A DNA stretch of 64,000 nucleotides from Chitinophaga solisilvae (GCF_009928525.1 NZ_JAABOK010000006.1:462358-526357); one strand, 5' to 3'. Positions 53,815-63,874 are shown, counted from the first letter of the stretch. The notes: generated by a model from the sequence alone, not told the origin. A program made the numbers and translations.

Positions 53815-54429
53815 ATGGAGCAACAAGAACACTGGGATAATATTTACCGCCACAAGGCCTCTGACGAAATGAGCTGGACACAGGACATCCCGCAGGTATC
53901 GCTGGATTTTATCCGCAGCTTTTCAGTAGCCAAAGATGCTCCCATCATCGATATAGGCGGAGGAGAAAGTAAGCTGGCCGATTTCCTGCTGGAAGAAGGA
54001 TATACTGATATCACCGTGCTGGATATCTCCGCACCGGCACTGGAAAGAGCCCGGCAACGACTGGGAGACAAGGCCGGCCTGGTGAAATGGATCGTATCCG
54101 ATATCACAACGTTTACGCCTGAACGTAGCTATACTGTATGGCATGACAGAGCCACCTTCCATTTCCTCACCACACCGGAACAAATTACGGCCTACCTGAG
54201 CATCGCCGGAAAAGCAGCCACCGGCTATCTTGCCATCGGTACCTTCTCCGATAAAGGCCCCGACAAATGCAGCGGCCTCGTCATCAAAAAATATTCGGAA
54301 GACGAACTGACACAACAGCTGGTATCATCTTTCGAAAAAATTAACTGCATCACAGAAAATCACACTACCCCCTTTCATACGACGCAGAATTTTCTGTTCT
54401 GCAGCTTCAGAGCAAGAAACGCGGGGTGA
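53815..54429 (+). CDS. Class I SAM-dependent methyltransferase
   Basis: 204 residues with the SAM-binding motif IIDIGGGESKLADFLLEEG (motif I), VLDISAPALERAR (motif II) and a later FHFLTTPEQ segment. The N-terminus HWDNIYRHKASDEMSWTQ is typical of small methyltransferases near thiopurine/tellurite-type enzymes. Substrate unknown. It follows fabF after 33 bp and is followed by palindromic repeat copy 6. Confidence 0.9.
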   Translation: MEQQEHWDNIYRHKASDEMSWTQDIPQVSLDFIRSFSVAKDAPIIDIGGGESKLADFLLEEGYTDITVLDISAPALERARQRLGDKAGLVKWIVSDITTFTPERSYTVWHDRATFHFLTTPEQITAYLSIAGKAATGYLAIGTFSDKGPDKCSGLVIKKYSEDELTQQLVSSFEKINCITENHTTPFHTTQNFLFCSFRARNAG

Positions 54430-54550
54430 GATTTACGGATTTTGGAATTTTTTGATTTTGGAATTTATAAATGCAGCAATTGCTCTTCGCGAATATCTTC
54501 GCTGTATTTAAAATCTCAAAATCAAAAAATTCCAAAATTCCAAAATTCTT
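54430..54550. repeat. Long palindromic intergenic repeat, copy 6
   Basis: A 21-bp perfect outer stem (54440-54460 with 54517-54537) and an inner partly paired core that is nearly identical to the copy 1 core (AAATGCAGC, GCTCTTCGCGAA, ATCTTCGCTG). The right arm has an extra AATTCCAAA unit, as in copy 1. It lies between convergent genes. Confidence 0.9.
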
Positions 54551-54551
54551 C

Positions 54552-56318
54552 TCAACGCACTAATAGCGCCTGCGTACGCCGCGATACACCATTCTCATTA
54601 ATGGCTTCTATGCTGAAATAATACGGTTGTTCCTTATCCATGCCTTTGAAGTAATAATCATTGGCATTATGCACCATGATGCAGTTATAAAGTTTATCGG
54701 GAGCAATGCCCACGTAAATATTATAGGCGTAGGCATTATCAACGGGTTCCCATTTGATCCAGGCGCTGCGTTTATCCTTTTCCGTGCGAAGTACGATCAG
54801 TGATTTGACGGTATCTGGCGTAGGTCCGTTACCGTTACCAAATACGCGGAGGCCGCTGACAGCAAATTTACCGGTAGGCATATGGATATTTTCCAGGCGG
54901 ATGTACCGTGCTTTTACAGGTTGGGGCAGCGGAACGTAATCATGTGGTACATCGGTTTTGTTATTGCTTTTATCTGCCAGGATATGCCATTTTTTTCCGT
55001 CGGCAGAATAGCGGAGGATATACTGATGGCAGATATCTGTCTGTTTACCGAGGAAGGCCGCGTCCTGGTCGGCATAATTGATCTGAACGGCATGGACGGT
55101 GCTGAGAGCGCCGAGGTCTGTCCCGATCCATTCGCCTTTGTTGCCGGTGGCGGCGCTCCAGTAGGTTTTGATGTTTTCATCGACAGCGTTATTGGGCAGG
55201 TAGCCTCCCAGCGTGGAAGAAACGGTGACTGGTTTGTTGTAGTTCAGCAGCATCCAGCCGGTGAAGGTACTGCCATCCTGTTCATAGGAGCCGTCGCCTT
55301 TTTTGCTGACGGGCCTGTCCAGGTAGTGCGGATAGTCACCGAAGGCGGTATTGCAATACATGACCCCATCTTTATCGAAGCCGGCTGGCCAGAAGCCCAG
55401 TCTTCTTTCAAAACTGTTTTTTACAGAGATCACCATGGTAGAAACATGCCACCATTGCTGCCGGTTGTCCTGGAAGGTGCTGCCGTGGCCGGCTCCGCGG
55501 ACAAAGCCGCCGGGTTTGAATGAAACGGGATTATGTGCCTGCGGGGTGAAAGGCCCCAGCGGGTGATCGCTTACTACCACGCCATCGGCATAGCCGCTGA
55601 ATTCTGTACCAGGGGCTCCGTACTGGAGGTAATACCTGCCTTTGTGTTTAGTCATCCAGGCGCCTTCGATAAAAGGATCCAGGAACGTGTTGTCCATGTA
55701 TTCACCGAAACGCTGCCAGCCGTAGCGTTCATGGTTCAGCAGGTACAGTTCCCTGCGTGCGCCTTTCAGCTGCATGGTGCTGCGGTTTATTTCAGCGCCG
55801 TACAGCGGATAGGCGTTGCTGCTGCCGTTGTACATATATAGTTTCCCGTCGTCATCCTGGAAGAAGGCGGGGTCCCAGCCGCCTGCCTCAAAGGAATCCA
55901 CCCTTTCTTTCCACTGGTTGTTTTTAGGATCTGTGCTCATCCAGACGGGGAAGTTACTGGTATAGGTGGAGCCGAAAACCATCATGGTATCACCGCTTAC
56001 CCATACGGCCGGTGCGCACAGGTCATCATATACTTTATGCCAGGGTTTTAAAAATTTGCGGGAGATGAAATGCCAGTCGCTCAGGTCGTGGCTCCACCAG
56101 TAACCCCACTGATTAGTGGAGAACAGATAGAAATCTCCTTTATAGTTGACTATCACGGGATCCGCGGTGGCCCTGTGTTTGCCCCATGCTGCAAAATCGG
56201 GGATAGGGCAGTAACCGTAATCCAGGTTAACGGGATTACAGTAGGTGCGTTGCGCCTGCAGTGGCAACAGTGGCCATGTGCAAAGCAGCAGTATCCATAC
56301 AAGCGCTGATGGTTTCAT
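54552..56318 (-). CDS. GH43-like glycosidase with F5/8 type C and FN3 domains
   Basis: 588 residues with a signal peptide (MKPSALVWILLLCTWPLLPLQAQ). A five-bladed propeller of the GH43 type spans about 25-335, with TADPVIVNYKGDFYLFST and later FIEGAWMTKHKGRYYLQYGA. Residues about 345-490 form a discoidin/F5-8C binding domain (NAVDENIKTYWSAATGNKGEW, VKARYIRLENIHMP), and about 505-588 an FN3 domain. The substrate is not shown by the sequence. It is the last gene of the SusC/D locus, 7 bp after the GH144 gene. Confidence 0.86.
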   Translation of the reverse strand: MKPSALVWILLLCTWPLLPLQAQRTYCNPVNLDYGYCPIPDFAAWGKHRATADPVIVNYKGDFYLFSTNQWGYWWSHDLSDWHFISRKFLKPWHKVYDDLCAPAVWVSGDTMMVFGSTYTSNFPVWMSTDPKNNQWKERVDSFEAGGWDPAFFQDDDGKLYMYNGSSNAYPLYGAEINRSTMQLKGARRELYLLNHERYGWQRFGEYMDNTFLDPFIEGAWMTKHKGRYYLQYGAPGTEFSGYADGVVVSDHPLGPFTPQAHNPVSFKPGGFVRGAGHGSTFQDNRQQWWHVSTMVISVKNSFERRLGFWPAGFDKDGVMYCNTAFGDYPHYLDRPVSKKGDGSYEQDGSTFTGWMLLNYNKPVTVSSTLGGYLPNNAVDENIKTYWSAATGNKGEWIGTDLGALSTVHAVQINYADQDAAFLGKQTDICHQYILRYSADGKKWHILADKSNNKTDVPHDYVPLPQPVKARYIRLENIHMPTGKFAVSGLRVFGNGNGPTPDTVKSLIVLRTEKDKRSAWIKWEPVDNAYAYNIYVGIAPDKLYNCIMVHNANDYYFKGMDKEQPYYFSIEAINENGVSRRTQALLVR

Positions 56319-56325
56319 ATTTCTG

Positions 56326-57675
56326 TCAGTTTAAATGCGGGCTGGAGAAGTCCAGTTTTTTCAATCCGGTTTTTATTTCCGGGCAGCTCATGAATAGTTT
56401 CCAGAGCAGGCCGCTGCGATAGTTTTCAATCATGACAATGATGGGTCCCTGGTCAATGGCGATGTGTGAAGTGGCGTACCATTGTTTCGTTTCATTGAAC
56501 GCATCTGTAAAACCGTACTGGCTCCATATGTTGCCGCCCAGTTTAAAATAGAAATGTTTAAGGGCCTGCATGGAGTATTCCGGTGTGTAAGGGAAGGAAG
56601 ACAGTGCGGCGGTGGGTGCTATGGTTCCGAAGTCGTTGGTGGGGGAATGTGCATCGTAGCCATCGTAGGTATCACAGGCGGTAAGGCCCCAGCAGTCGGC
56701 GCTGTAGCCTTTGAAACCTTTCGGATTGCGGATGCAGTATTCCCTGTTGATGAGCGTATGATTTTTGTTTTGTGTCCAGTAGTCGGCGTACCGGTCTTTC
56801 AGCCCGTGCGGATCCAGGCCCAGAAAGGAATAGTGGGTAAAGAACAGTGGCCCGCCGTAGTCGAATCCCAGCGGGAGCCTGATGCCATAGAAATCGCGGT
56901 CATTGCGGAAGTAGTTGCTGGCGGCCCAGCCTTTGTGATATACCTCTGCTTTCACCGGGTAGGAAGGGGAGGATGCAGCGAGTACATAGGTAATCAGGCA
57001 TTCGTTCCATCCCAGGATGCGATGGTTCATAGCCCAGCCGTTATTGGGGCTCCAGTGCCAGTAGAGGACATCTCTGCCGTCGCGGGTATACCAGTCCCAT
57101 TCAGCTTCCTTCCATGTCCAGTTGATGTTGTCGCGCAGTTCCCGTTCTGCAGGAACACCCTGCTGAAAGTATTGTCTGGCTGCCAGCAGGCCCTGGAAGA
57201 GGAAGGCGGATTCCACGAGGTCGCCGCCGTCGTCTTTTCTGCCGAAAGGAATGGTTTTACCGGTTTCACCGTTCATCCAGTGGGGGAATATGCCATGGTA
57301 GTGATCAGCTTTGCGCAGGAAGCTGATGATTTTCAGGAGGCGGGCAACGGCCTGTTCCCGCGTGATCCATTTTCTTTCTGTGGCTACGATGATGGCCATG
57401 ACGCCAAAGCCGGTACCGCCGGTGGTTACCACTTCATCGCCATAGTCAGGTGATTTGTTGCTGCGTTCGCGGGCCATCCCGGAAACAGGATGCGCAAAAT
57501 CCCAGAAGTAGCGGAAGGTCTGTTGCTGAACAAGATCCAGTAGCTGAGAATCGGAGAGGTTGGGTTGTATCTGCAGGCTTTTATCGGTGATCTTCTTACC
57601 GGAAGATTTTTTTACCTGCGCCTGCCCGCCGGAGGCGAGCAGGCATAACAGGTATGTATATACGAAGTATTTCAT
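56326..57675 (-). CDS. GH144-type endo-beta-1,2-glucanase / glucoamylase-family protein
   Basis: 449 residues with a signal peptide (MKYFVYTYLLCLLASGGQAQ). The (alpha/alpha)6 family pattern is clear: QQTFRYFWDFAHPVSGMARERSN, TTGGTGFGVMAIIVATER, GIFPHWMNGETGK, FGRKDDGGDLVESAFLFQGLLAARQYF and HSPTNDFGTIAPTAALSSFPYTPEYSMQALKHFY. The GH144 family was founded on a Chitinophaga enzyme cutting linear beta-1,2-glucan to oligosaccharides. It is placed in a SusC/D locus, so imported or surface-bound beta-1,2-glucan is the probable substrate. Other activities in this family are possible. Confidence 0.88.
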   Translation of the reverse strand: MKYFVYTYLLCLLASGGQAQVKKSSGKKITDKSLQIQPNLSDSQLLDLVQQQTFRYFWDFAHPVSGMARERSNKSPDYGDEVVTTGGTGFGVMAIIVATERKWITREQAVARLLKIISFLRKADHYHGIFPHWMNGETGKTIPFGRKDDGGDLVESAFLFQGLLAARQYFQQGVPAERELRDNINWTWKEAEWDWYTRDGRDVLYWHWSPNNGWAMNHRILGWNECLITYVLAASSPSYPVKAEVYHKGWAASNYFRNDRDFYGIRLPLGFDYGGPLFFTHYSFLGLDPHGLKDRYADYWTQNKNHTLINREYCIRNPKGFKGYSADCWGLTACDTYDGYDAHSPTNDFGTIAPTAALSSFPYTPEYSMQALKHFYFKLGGNIWSQYGFTDAFNETKQWYATSHIAIDQGPIIVMIENYRSGLLWKLFMSCPEIKTGLKKLDFSSPHLN

Positions 57676-57699
57676 TACTGTTGTTGTTACATGTCATCA

Positions 57700-59184
57700 T
57701 CAATATCCGGGATTCTGTTTCAGTTTGCCGGCGCTGAGGTCAATTTCAGTCTGTGGCACGGGCCATACTTCATTTCTGCCGGCTACAAAGCCTTTAGGGC
57801 CCAGTACCTGAGCGGCTCTGCCCTGACGGATCAGATCAAAGAAGCGGTCGTTTTCCATTGCCAGCTCCACATGTCTTTCATGCCAGATAGCGTTGCGCAG
57901 CTGTGTTTTATCGGTGACGGTAACATCCGGGAGAATGCCGGTTTGTCCGTTTCTGGCGCGGGCCCTTACTTTATTCAGTGAGGAGAGTGCCACGGTAGTG
58001 TTACCCAGTTCATTGGCGGCTTCTGCATTCATCAGCAATACTTCTGCAAAGCGGATGACACGGAAGTTCTGATCTGCGCCTTCGTTAAAGCCTGAAACCC
58101 ATACGCTGAAAGGCACGTATGATTTCTGGTTAAACCTCGGATTGATACCGGCGGGATCAATTTTATCTCCCTGTGGTGTTGTTTCTCCGCGGAAGATGAT
58201 GGTGGCATCTTTACGCGGGTCGCCAGGTTCATAGGCAGCTACGAGGTCCTGTGTGGGGGTGTTAAAACCCCAGCCGCCGCCGGCTTGTGCCTTCACGCCC
58301 TGTATCTGTGAGTACTGGGAATTGGAGGCGTCTTTATTACCGGGCACCATCTGTGCCTGTACTTCAAAGATGGATTCAACGGAATTTTCGTTGGGTACGC
58401 GGAACAGCGCCTCGTAGTTGGGGAACAGGGAGTAACCCAGTCCCATCACCTGGTTGGTGTAAGTAAGTACGTCGGTCCATTTTTTCTGATACATGGCAAC
58501 TTTGGCATGAAGGGCCAGCGCAGCGCCTTTGGTGGCGCGGCCTACATTGGCGGCATCATAAGCGGCCGGCAGTACGGCAGCTGCTTCTGTCAGATCTTTT
58601 TCAATGGCGGCCCATATTTCAGCTTTCGGATTTCTGGGAATGTTGTATTCCGTTTCATCTTTTGGGAGTGATAAGCGCAGCGGCACATCTCCAAAAGCGC
58701 GTACCAGCCTGAAATATGCATAGGCGCGTATAAATTTGGCTTCCGCGAAGTAACGGTTTTTCAGATCTTCATTCATTTTGATATCCGGTACATGCTGCAG
58801 TATCTGATTACAGAAGTTGACGGACTGGTACTGGCTGCTCCAGAAATCAGCAATCTGCCCTTCTGTAGCGGTTACACTGAAGTTATCATATTTCAGGAAG
58901 AAGGCGGCATCATTCGGGTCGCTTCCTTTCTCTGCTTCATCAGAGGGAATACTTTCGATGGCAATAGCGGCAAAAGCCGTTTGTTTCCAGTCACGCAGAT
59001 AAGCGTACATGGCGTTAACAGCTTTGGTGGCATCGCCTTCCGTCTGCCAGAACTGAACACTAGGCTGCTGTCCCTGCGGTGGCACATCCAGGAAGCCTTT
59101 GCCACAACCTGCGCTGACAGCAAACAATACCGGTATCACGTAGCCGGCTATACGCTTTTTATACAGAGGAATATTTCTTTTCAT
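57700..59184 (-). CDS. SusD/RagB family nutrient-binding lipoprotein
   Basis: 494 residues with lipobox (VSAGC, about Cys27). The N-terminal SusD part (FLDVPPQGQQPSVQFWQTEGDATKAVNAMYAYL), TPR-like helices (YFAEAKFIRAYAYFRLVRAFGDVPL) and the C-terminal NDRFFDLIRQGRA plus PVPQTEIDLSAGKLKQNPGY end are all typical. Surface glycan-binding lid of the SusC transporter coded immediately upstream. Confidence 0.96.
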   Translation of the reverse strand: MKRNIPLYKKRIAGYVIPVLFAVSAGCGKGFLDVPPQGQQPSVQFWQTEGDATKAVNAMYAYLRDWKQTAFAAIAIESIPSDEAEKGSDPNDAAFFLKYDNFSVTATEGQIADFWSSQYQSVNFCNQILQHVPDIKMNEDLKNRYFAEAKFIRAYAYFRLVRAFGDVPLRLSLPKDETEYNIPRNPKAEIWAAIEKDLTEAAAVLPAAYDAANVGRATKGAALALHAKVAMYQKKWTDVLTYTNQVMGLGYSLFPNYEALFRVPNENSVESIFEVQAQMVPGNKDASNSQYSQIQGVKAQAGGGWGFNTPTQDLVAAYEPGDPRKDATIIFRGETTPQGDKIDPAGINPRFNQKSYVPFSVWVSGFNEGADQNFRVIRFAEVLLMNAEAANELGNTTVALSSLNKVRARARNGQTGILPDVTVTDKTQLRNAIWHERHVELAMENDRFFDLIRQGRAAQVLGPKGFVAGRNEVWPVPQTEIDLSAGKLKQNPGY

Positions 59185-59202
59185 GATTCGTCAGTCTTTA
59201 GA

Positions 59203-62200
59203 TTAGAAAGTCACATTTACACCGAAATTGTAGGTGGCAAACAGCGGATACACATTGGTGTCGATACCGGCGCTTAAAGGAGGGCCACCGATTTCAGGTG
59301 AGAAGCCTCTGTATCTGAAGAAGTTGAATGCGTTCTGTGCATTCAGGTACAACCGCAGTTTTTTCATCTTCCAGCGGTTAGCTATTTCTCCCGGTAAGGT
59401 GTAACCCAGCTGAATATTCCTGATACGGAAGTAAGCGCCGCTTTCTACGAAAAAGCTGTTGGGCTGATAGTTGTCACGGCCGCCGATGTAGGAAGACGGG
59501 TAAGTGTTGGAGGTGCCTTCTCCATGCCATCTGTTGTTATAGAAATCTTTGGTGAAGTTTTCATTACCAAAGCGGAGGCCCAGATTGGAGTTATATACAT
59601 CTACACCTGCCACGCCCTGAAAATCGAGGGCCAGGTCAAATGCTTTGTAAGTAAAGGAGGTGTTGAGACCGTACAGATATTTCGGATTCGGGTTACCGAG
59701 GGCTACGCGGTCATTGCCATCAATTTTACCATCAGGAATGCCGTTAGGACCGCTCACATCGCGGTAAATAAAATCGCCGGGCCTTGCTGATTCCTTCTGT
59801 GCTGAACCGGCTACCTGCGTTGCATTCTGGAAGATGCCATCCACAATATATCCGAAGAACTGTCCGATAGGTTCACCCAGTACTGTGCGGGTAGCTCTGG
59901 CCCCGCCGGTGGAAGCATTGCCGCCGCCGGGAATCGGGATATTACCTACCCTTACTTCCGTAACCTTATTTTCATTTACACTGATATTACCGCCGATGGA
60001 ATAACTGAAATCCTTGCCGATCTCATCTCTCCAGGTGGCTGCAAATTCAAGGCCCCGGTTGCGGAAGTTGGCCTGGTTGGTCAGGATAGTGGATTTGTTG
60101 ATACCTACAGAGGAAGAAATAGGCACCTCGAAGATAGCATTTTGTGTCAGCTTGCTGTAGTAGCCGGCTTCGAGATACAACCTGTTTTTAAGTATGCTGG
60201 CTTCTATACCTACATCTGTGCCGGTAGTATGTTCCCATAACAGCCAGGGCACCACTACTGAATTGATGTTGGCGCCTGTCTGCAGGGTATTGCCCAGTAC
60301 GGCGGACAGCTGCGGTGTTTGTGCTACCTGCAGGATGGGAATACCGGTAGGCACGGAGGCGTTGCCCACGCGGCCCCAGCTGGCGCGTATTTTCAGGTTA
60401 TTAATTACCTGGCTGTTTTTCAGAAAGGATTCTTCGCTTACCACCCAGCCAAGACCTACGGAAGGAAAATATCCCCAGCGGTCATCGGCAGAAAACTGGG
60501 ACGCGCCGTCAGCGCGCAGGGAGGCGGTCAGCAGGTATTTATCCCTATAGGAATAGTTCACCCGGCCGAAGTAGGAGGCTATCGTATACAGATCGCCTTC
60601 ATCCTTTACTTCCCTGCCAGCAGTATTTCCCAGTTTCAGGTACATATCTCCTTCGCTGTTGTTGGGTACGTTCTGGGCAGAGGCTATCAGTTTATACAGG
60701 CTGTAGCGTTGTGCGCCCTGTCCCAGCAACACTTTCAGGGAATGATCCCCGAATTTGTTATCGTAGGTGAGGGTGTTTTCCACAATCCAGTTACGGCGTT
60801 CAACGGTAGTGCGCATCAGGGAGCTGGTGTTGTTGAACTGCCTGGTAGTAGCCTTGTATACCGGTGTATAGTTACGGATGATACTATCTCCGTATTCTCC
60901 GCCGATGCTGGTATGAAAGTTAAAATGTTTGGCGATGCGGAGGTCTGCATATACGCTACCGGTGACCATATATCTTTTGGTGCGCTGATCGTAGACATCC
61001 AGCGATACCTGCGGGTTGTTGGCAGCGCCGGTACCGAGGTTGAATTTATCGGGGTCGCCATAGGAGCCGTCTGCATTCCGTACCGGCACTACCGGGGAGG
61101 AAGTAAACAGTTGTCCGAAGATATTATCCGGAACATCATGGGAGGTATAGGAAGAAGCAACGATACTATATCCTATTTTCAGCGGCTCAAATACCTGGAA
61201 CTCGTTCTGTAGTCTTGCTGTGAAGCGGGTGAAGTCATTGCCTTTCACCAGTCCTTCCTGTTTCAGGTAACCGAGGGAGAAGTTGTAGGTAGATTTTTCA
61301 GTACCGCCGCTTACAGACACCTGGTGGTTGGTAACAAAGGCATTGCGTAGTTCCTGTTTGTACCAGTTGGTGCCTTCGCCGTATTTGCCTGTCAGCAGGG
61401 GCGGCTGGCCGTTTTCCTTGCTGATTTCGTTAATCAGGGTCGCGTATTCATCGCCATTGGCCATTTTCACCATATTGGTCACGCGCTGGAATCCTGCAAA
61501 GCCGTTGTAGTTTACCATGGGTTTTCCAGCCTTGCCTTTCCGGGTGGTAATCAGCACTACGCCGTTGGCAGCTTTCATACCATAGATAGCTTCGCTGGAA
61601 GCGTCTTTCAGGATACTCATATTTTCGATGTCGGCAGGGTTGAGGAAGGAGATATCGTCGAACCATACGCCGTCTACGACATAGAGGGGGCTGAGACTAC
61701 CATACACGGTACCTGTTCCTCTGATCCTGATAGTGGGTGCAGCGCCGGGTTTGCCGCTGTTGGTTACCTGTACGCCCGCTACCTTGCCCTGCAGGCTGCT
61801 CATCGGGTTGCCGGCAGGTTGCTTGTTGATTTCATCTCCCTTTATCTGGGCAATGGAACCGGTGATATCTACCTTACGCTGTGTGCCGTAACCTACTACC
61901 ACCACCTGGTCTATCTGTTTGACGGATTCTGTTAAGGCAATATCTATCTGCTGGCGGTTATTCACGGGTATTTCCTGGGTGGTGAACCCGATGAAGGAAA
62001 CCACGAGGGTACTGTTTTCCGGGGCCGTCAGGGTAAAGCCGCCGTCCGCGTTGGAGACAGTGCCGCGGTTGGTGCCTTTTATGCTGATAGTTACGCCGGG
62101 TAATGGCTGGCCGCCGTTACCGTTGGTAATTTTACCGGTAATTTTTATATCCTGTATCTGTGGCGCATCAGACATGATGACCACCAGGTTGTTTTCAATC

Positions 62201-62526
62201 ACTTTATATTTCAGAGAAGTACCGGAAAAAATATCCTTCATCACCTCCTCCAGCCCGGAGTTGGTGACATTGACATTTACCTTTTTCCTGATTTCAGTTA
62301 AAGCATTGTTGTACAGAAAGCGGTAGTTGGCCTGTTGTTCAACGCTGTTCAGCACGTGCGCGATCTCCACCTTTTTCATTTTAAGGGTGATGGTACCTTG
62401 TCCGCTGACAGCGGCAGATACCTGCATCAAACACGCCAGCAAAAAAAACGTGGTGAGTTTCATAATTAAAAGAGCTTTTTTCAGGGCATGAGATGTCCGC
62501 TCCCTAGGAATTAGCGATTTTTTCAT
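59203..62526 (-). CDS. SusC/RagA family TonB-linked outer membrane protein with STN domain
   Basis: 1107 residues. A signal region (Met1, or Met22 MKLTTFFLLACLMQVSAAVSG) is followed by an STN domain (about 45-120), a CarboxypepD-reg-like domain (about 128-210), a plug with VVVVGYGTQRKVDITGSI and a barrel ending in an aromatic residue (VNVTF). The STN domain marks it as a transducer-type protein that signals to the FecR anti-sigma factor coded upstream. It imports oligosaccharide together with the SusD lipoprotein. Confidence 0.96.
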   Translation of the reverse strand: MKKSLIPRERTSHALKKALLIMKLTTFFLLACLMQVSAAVSGQGTITLKMKKVEIAHVLNSVEQQANYRFLYNNALTEIRKKVNVNVTNSGLEEVMKDIFSGTSLKYKVIENNLVVIMSDAPQIQDIKITGKITNGNGGQPLPGVTISIKGTNRGTVSNADGGFTLTAPENSTLVVSFIGFTTQEIPVNNRQQIDIALTESVKQIDQVVVVGYGTQRKVDITGSIAQIKGDEINKQPAGNPMSSLQGKVAGVQVTNSGKPGAAPTIRIRGTGTVYGSLSPLYVVDGVWFDDISFLNPADIENMSILKDASSEAIYGMKAANGVVLITTRKGKAGKPMVNYNGFAGFQRVTNMVKMANGDEYATLINEISKENGQPPLLTGKYGEGTNWYKQELRNAFVTNHQVSVSGGTEKSTYNFSLGYLKQEGLVKGNDFTRFTARLQNEFQVFEPLKIGYSIVASSYTSHDVPDNIFGQLFTSSPVVPVRNADGSYGDPDKFNLGTGAANNPQVSLDVYDQRTKRYMVTGSVYADLRIAKHFNFHTSIGGEYGDSIIRNYTPVYKATTRQFNNTSSLMRTTVERRNWIVENTLTYDNKFGDHSLKVLLGQGAQRYSLYKLIASAQNVPNNSEGDMYLKLGNTAGREVKDEGDLYTIASYFGRVNYSYRDKYLLTASLRADGASQFSADDRWGYFPSVGLGWVVSEESFLKNSQVINNLKIRASWGRVGNASVPTGIPILQVAQTPQLSAVLGNTLQTGANINSVVVPWLLWEHTTGTDVGIEASILKNRLYLEAGYYSKLTQNAIFEVPISSSVGINKSTILTNQANFRNRGLEFAATWRDEIGKDFSYSIGGNISVNENKVTEVRVGNIPIPGGGNASTGGARATRTVLGEPIGQFFGYIVDGIFQNATQVAGSAQKESARPGDFIYRDVSGPNGIPDGKIDGNDRVALGNPNPKYLYGLNTSFTYKAFDLALDFQGVAGVDVYNSNLGLRFGNENFTKDFYNNRWHGEGTSNTYPSSYIGGRDNYQPNSFFVESGAYFRIRNIQLGYTLPGEIANRWKMKKLRLYLNAQNAFNFFRYRGFSPEIGGPPLSAGIDTNVYPLFATYNFGVNVTF

Positions 62527-62603
62527 ACATTTAATTCAAGAGATAATAAGAATGGAAGCTGCTGCTGCTTTTCACTACCGGCAAGCACTTCCGTTTAACT
62601 CGG

Positions 62604-62627
62604 CGGGAAATGTTGGCGCATTTCCCG
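62604..62627. promoter_or_regulatory. Hairpin in the susC leader
   Basis: CGGGAAATG and CATTTCCCG form a perfect 9-bp stem with a 6-nt loop, 78 bp before the susC start. The rest of the 192-bp gap holds a tandem pair of TTTCATAAC (62670-62687). The hairpin is followed by T residues only on the plus strand, so as a terminator it would act on antisense transcripts; on the susC mRNA it is a leader structure of unknown role. Confidence 0.5.
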
Positions 62628-62718
62628 TTTTTAGTTTTGGTTTGCTCAGGTGCTGTTACTGCTGCTTTCTTTCATAACTTTCATAACGATGTGTGATTAT
62701 AAGTAGAATAACGTGCTA

Positions 62719-63798
62719 TCAGTAGATAACGATTTCTTCAGCTGTTATTTTGTATTGAAAATCTGCTGTCATCCGCAGGGCATCAAGCGCCTGCTGTATG
62801 TTTTCTTTCTGGAAGGTGCCGGTAAAGCGCAGCCCGGCCTGCTGAGGATTTGTCAGACGAACACGCACACCATAAAACCGCTCCATATCTTGTGCCAGTT
62901 CTGCGAAGGACATATCCCTGAACATCAGTTTGTTTTCCATCCAGGATGTTTCCACGATGGCGTCGGGCTTGGCCTCATAATAGGTGAGATGCTGAATGGC
63001 GACGGCTGCAATGGCAGTCTTCCGCCCGGTGCGGCTTTCCTTATTACCGGCAGGAGTATGCTGCACAATAATTTTTTCGGTAGGCCGGAGTATAATTTTC
63101 TCCTGGCTATTATTGAGGGATGCTTCGATACTACCCGAGAGCAATGCCGCTTCTGTGGCATGGTCGCCGGGATAGGACCTGATGTTGAATTTAGTTCCCA
63201 GTACGCGAATATTTACGGCGGTGGTATGAATAACAAACGGATGCTCTGCTTGTTTGCTTACATCAAAAAATGCTTCTCCGGAAAGGGTGATATTTCTGTT
63301 GTGCAGTCCGAAGTTCTTATCATAGGTGAGTTTGCTGCCTGCGTTTAGCCATACCCGTGTACCATCGGGTAGTTCAATACTGGTGCGTGCGCCGTTACGG
63401 GTAGCCACTTCGCTGAGCTGCTGTGTTTTACCGGCCGGCGCCAGCCACCAGGCAGCCGCTGCCATCATCACCGCAGCCACTGCTGCCGCTATCCGCCAGT
63501 AACGGCGGCGAACGCCGCTTTCGGGTAATTGTAAAAGCGTGGTTTCCGTTGCCCCGGCATCATCTCCGATAGCGATGCCTCTTGCCTGCATACGTTGTAT
63601 ATGCCGATCATGCGCCGCCGCTGCATGATGATCTGTATCTTCCGGCGCCGGCCCGTTCCATAACTCCGTCATGGTATGGGCCGGAAAATGTTGTTCCGGA
63701 TGGGCACGCAGCAACAGCTCCAGCTCCTGCAGCTCCTCCGCAGAAGCCTCTCCGGCCAGTTTCCTCCCCATAAGTTCCCATAAACGCCTGTTGTTCAT
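62719..63798 (-). CDS. FecR family anti-sigma factor
   Basis: 359 residues: cytoplasmic N-terminal part (about 1-100), one membrane segment (about 113-130, RIAAAVAAVMMAAAAWWL), then the periplasmic FecR domain (ATRNGARTSIELPDGTRVWLNAGSKLTYDKNF, FVIHTTAVNIRVLGTKFNI) and the C-terminal STN-like part (FRDMSFAELAQDMERFYGVRVRL). It should hold an ECF sigma factor until the STN domain of the SusC protein signals substrate. The sigma gene is expected further up, outside the window. Confidence 0.94.
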   Translation of the reverse strand: MNNRRLWELMGRKLAGEASAEELQELELLLRAHPEQHFPAHTMTELWNGPAPEDTDHHAAAAHDRHIQRMQARGIAIGDDAGATETTLLQLPESGVRRRYWRIAAAVAAVMMAAAAWWLAPAGKTQQLSEVATRNGARTSIELPDGTRVWLNAGSKLTYDKNFGLHNRNITLSGEAFFDVSKQAEHPFVIHTTAVNIRVLGTKFNIRSYPGDHATEAALLSGSIEASLNNSQEKIILRPTEKIIVQHTPAGNKESRTGRKTAIAAVAIQHLTYYEAKPDAIVETSWMENKLMFRDMSFAELAQDMERFYGVRVRLTNPQQAGLRFTGTFQKENIQQALDALRMTADFQYKITAEEIVIY

Positions 63799-63874
63799 AA
63801 CATGAAATACGATGTCCTGTATATAGGATCCGGAAGTGGGGGGAATCCCCTAAGGGATTGGGAAGTTTTTTTTT

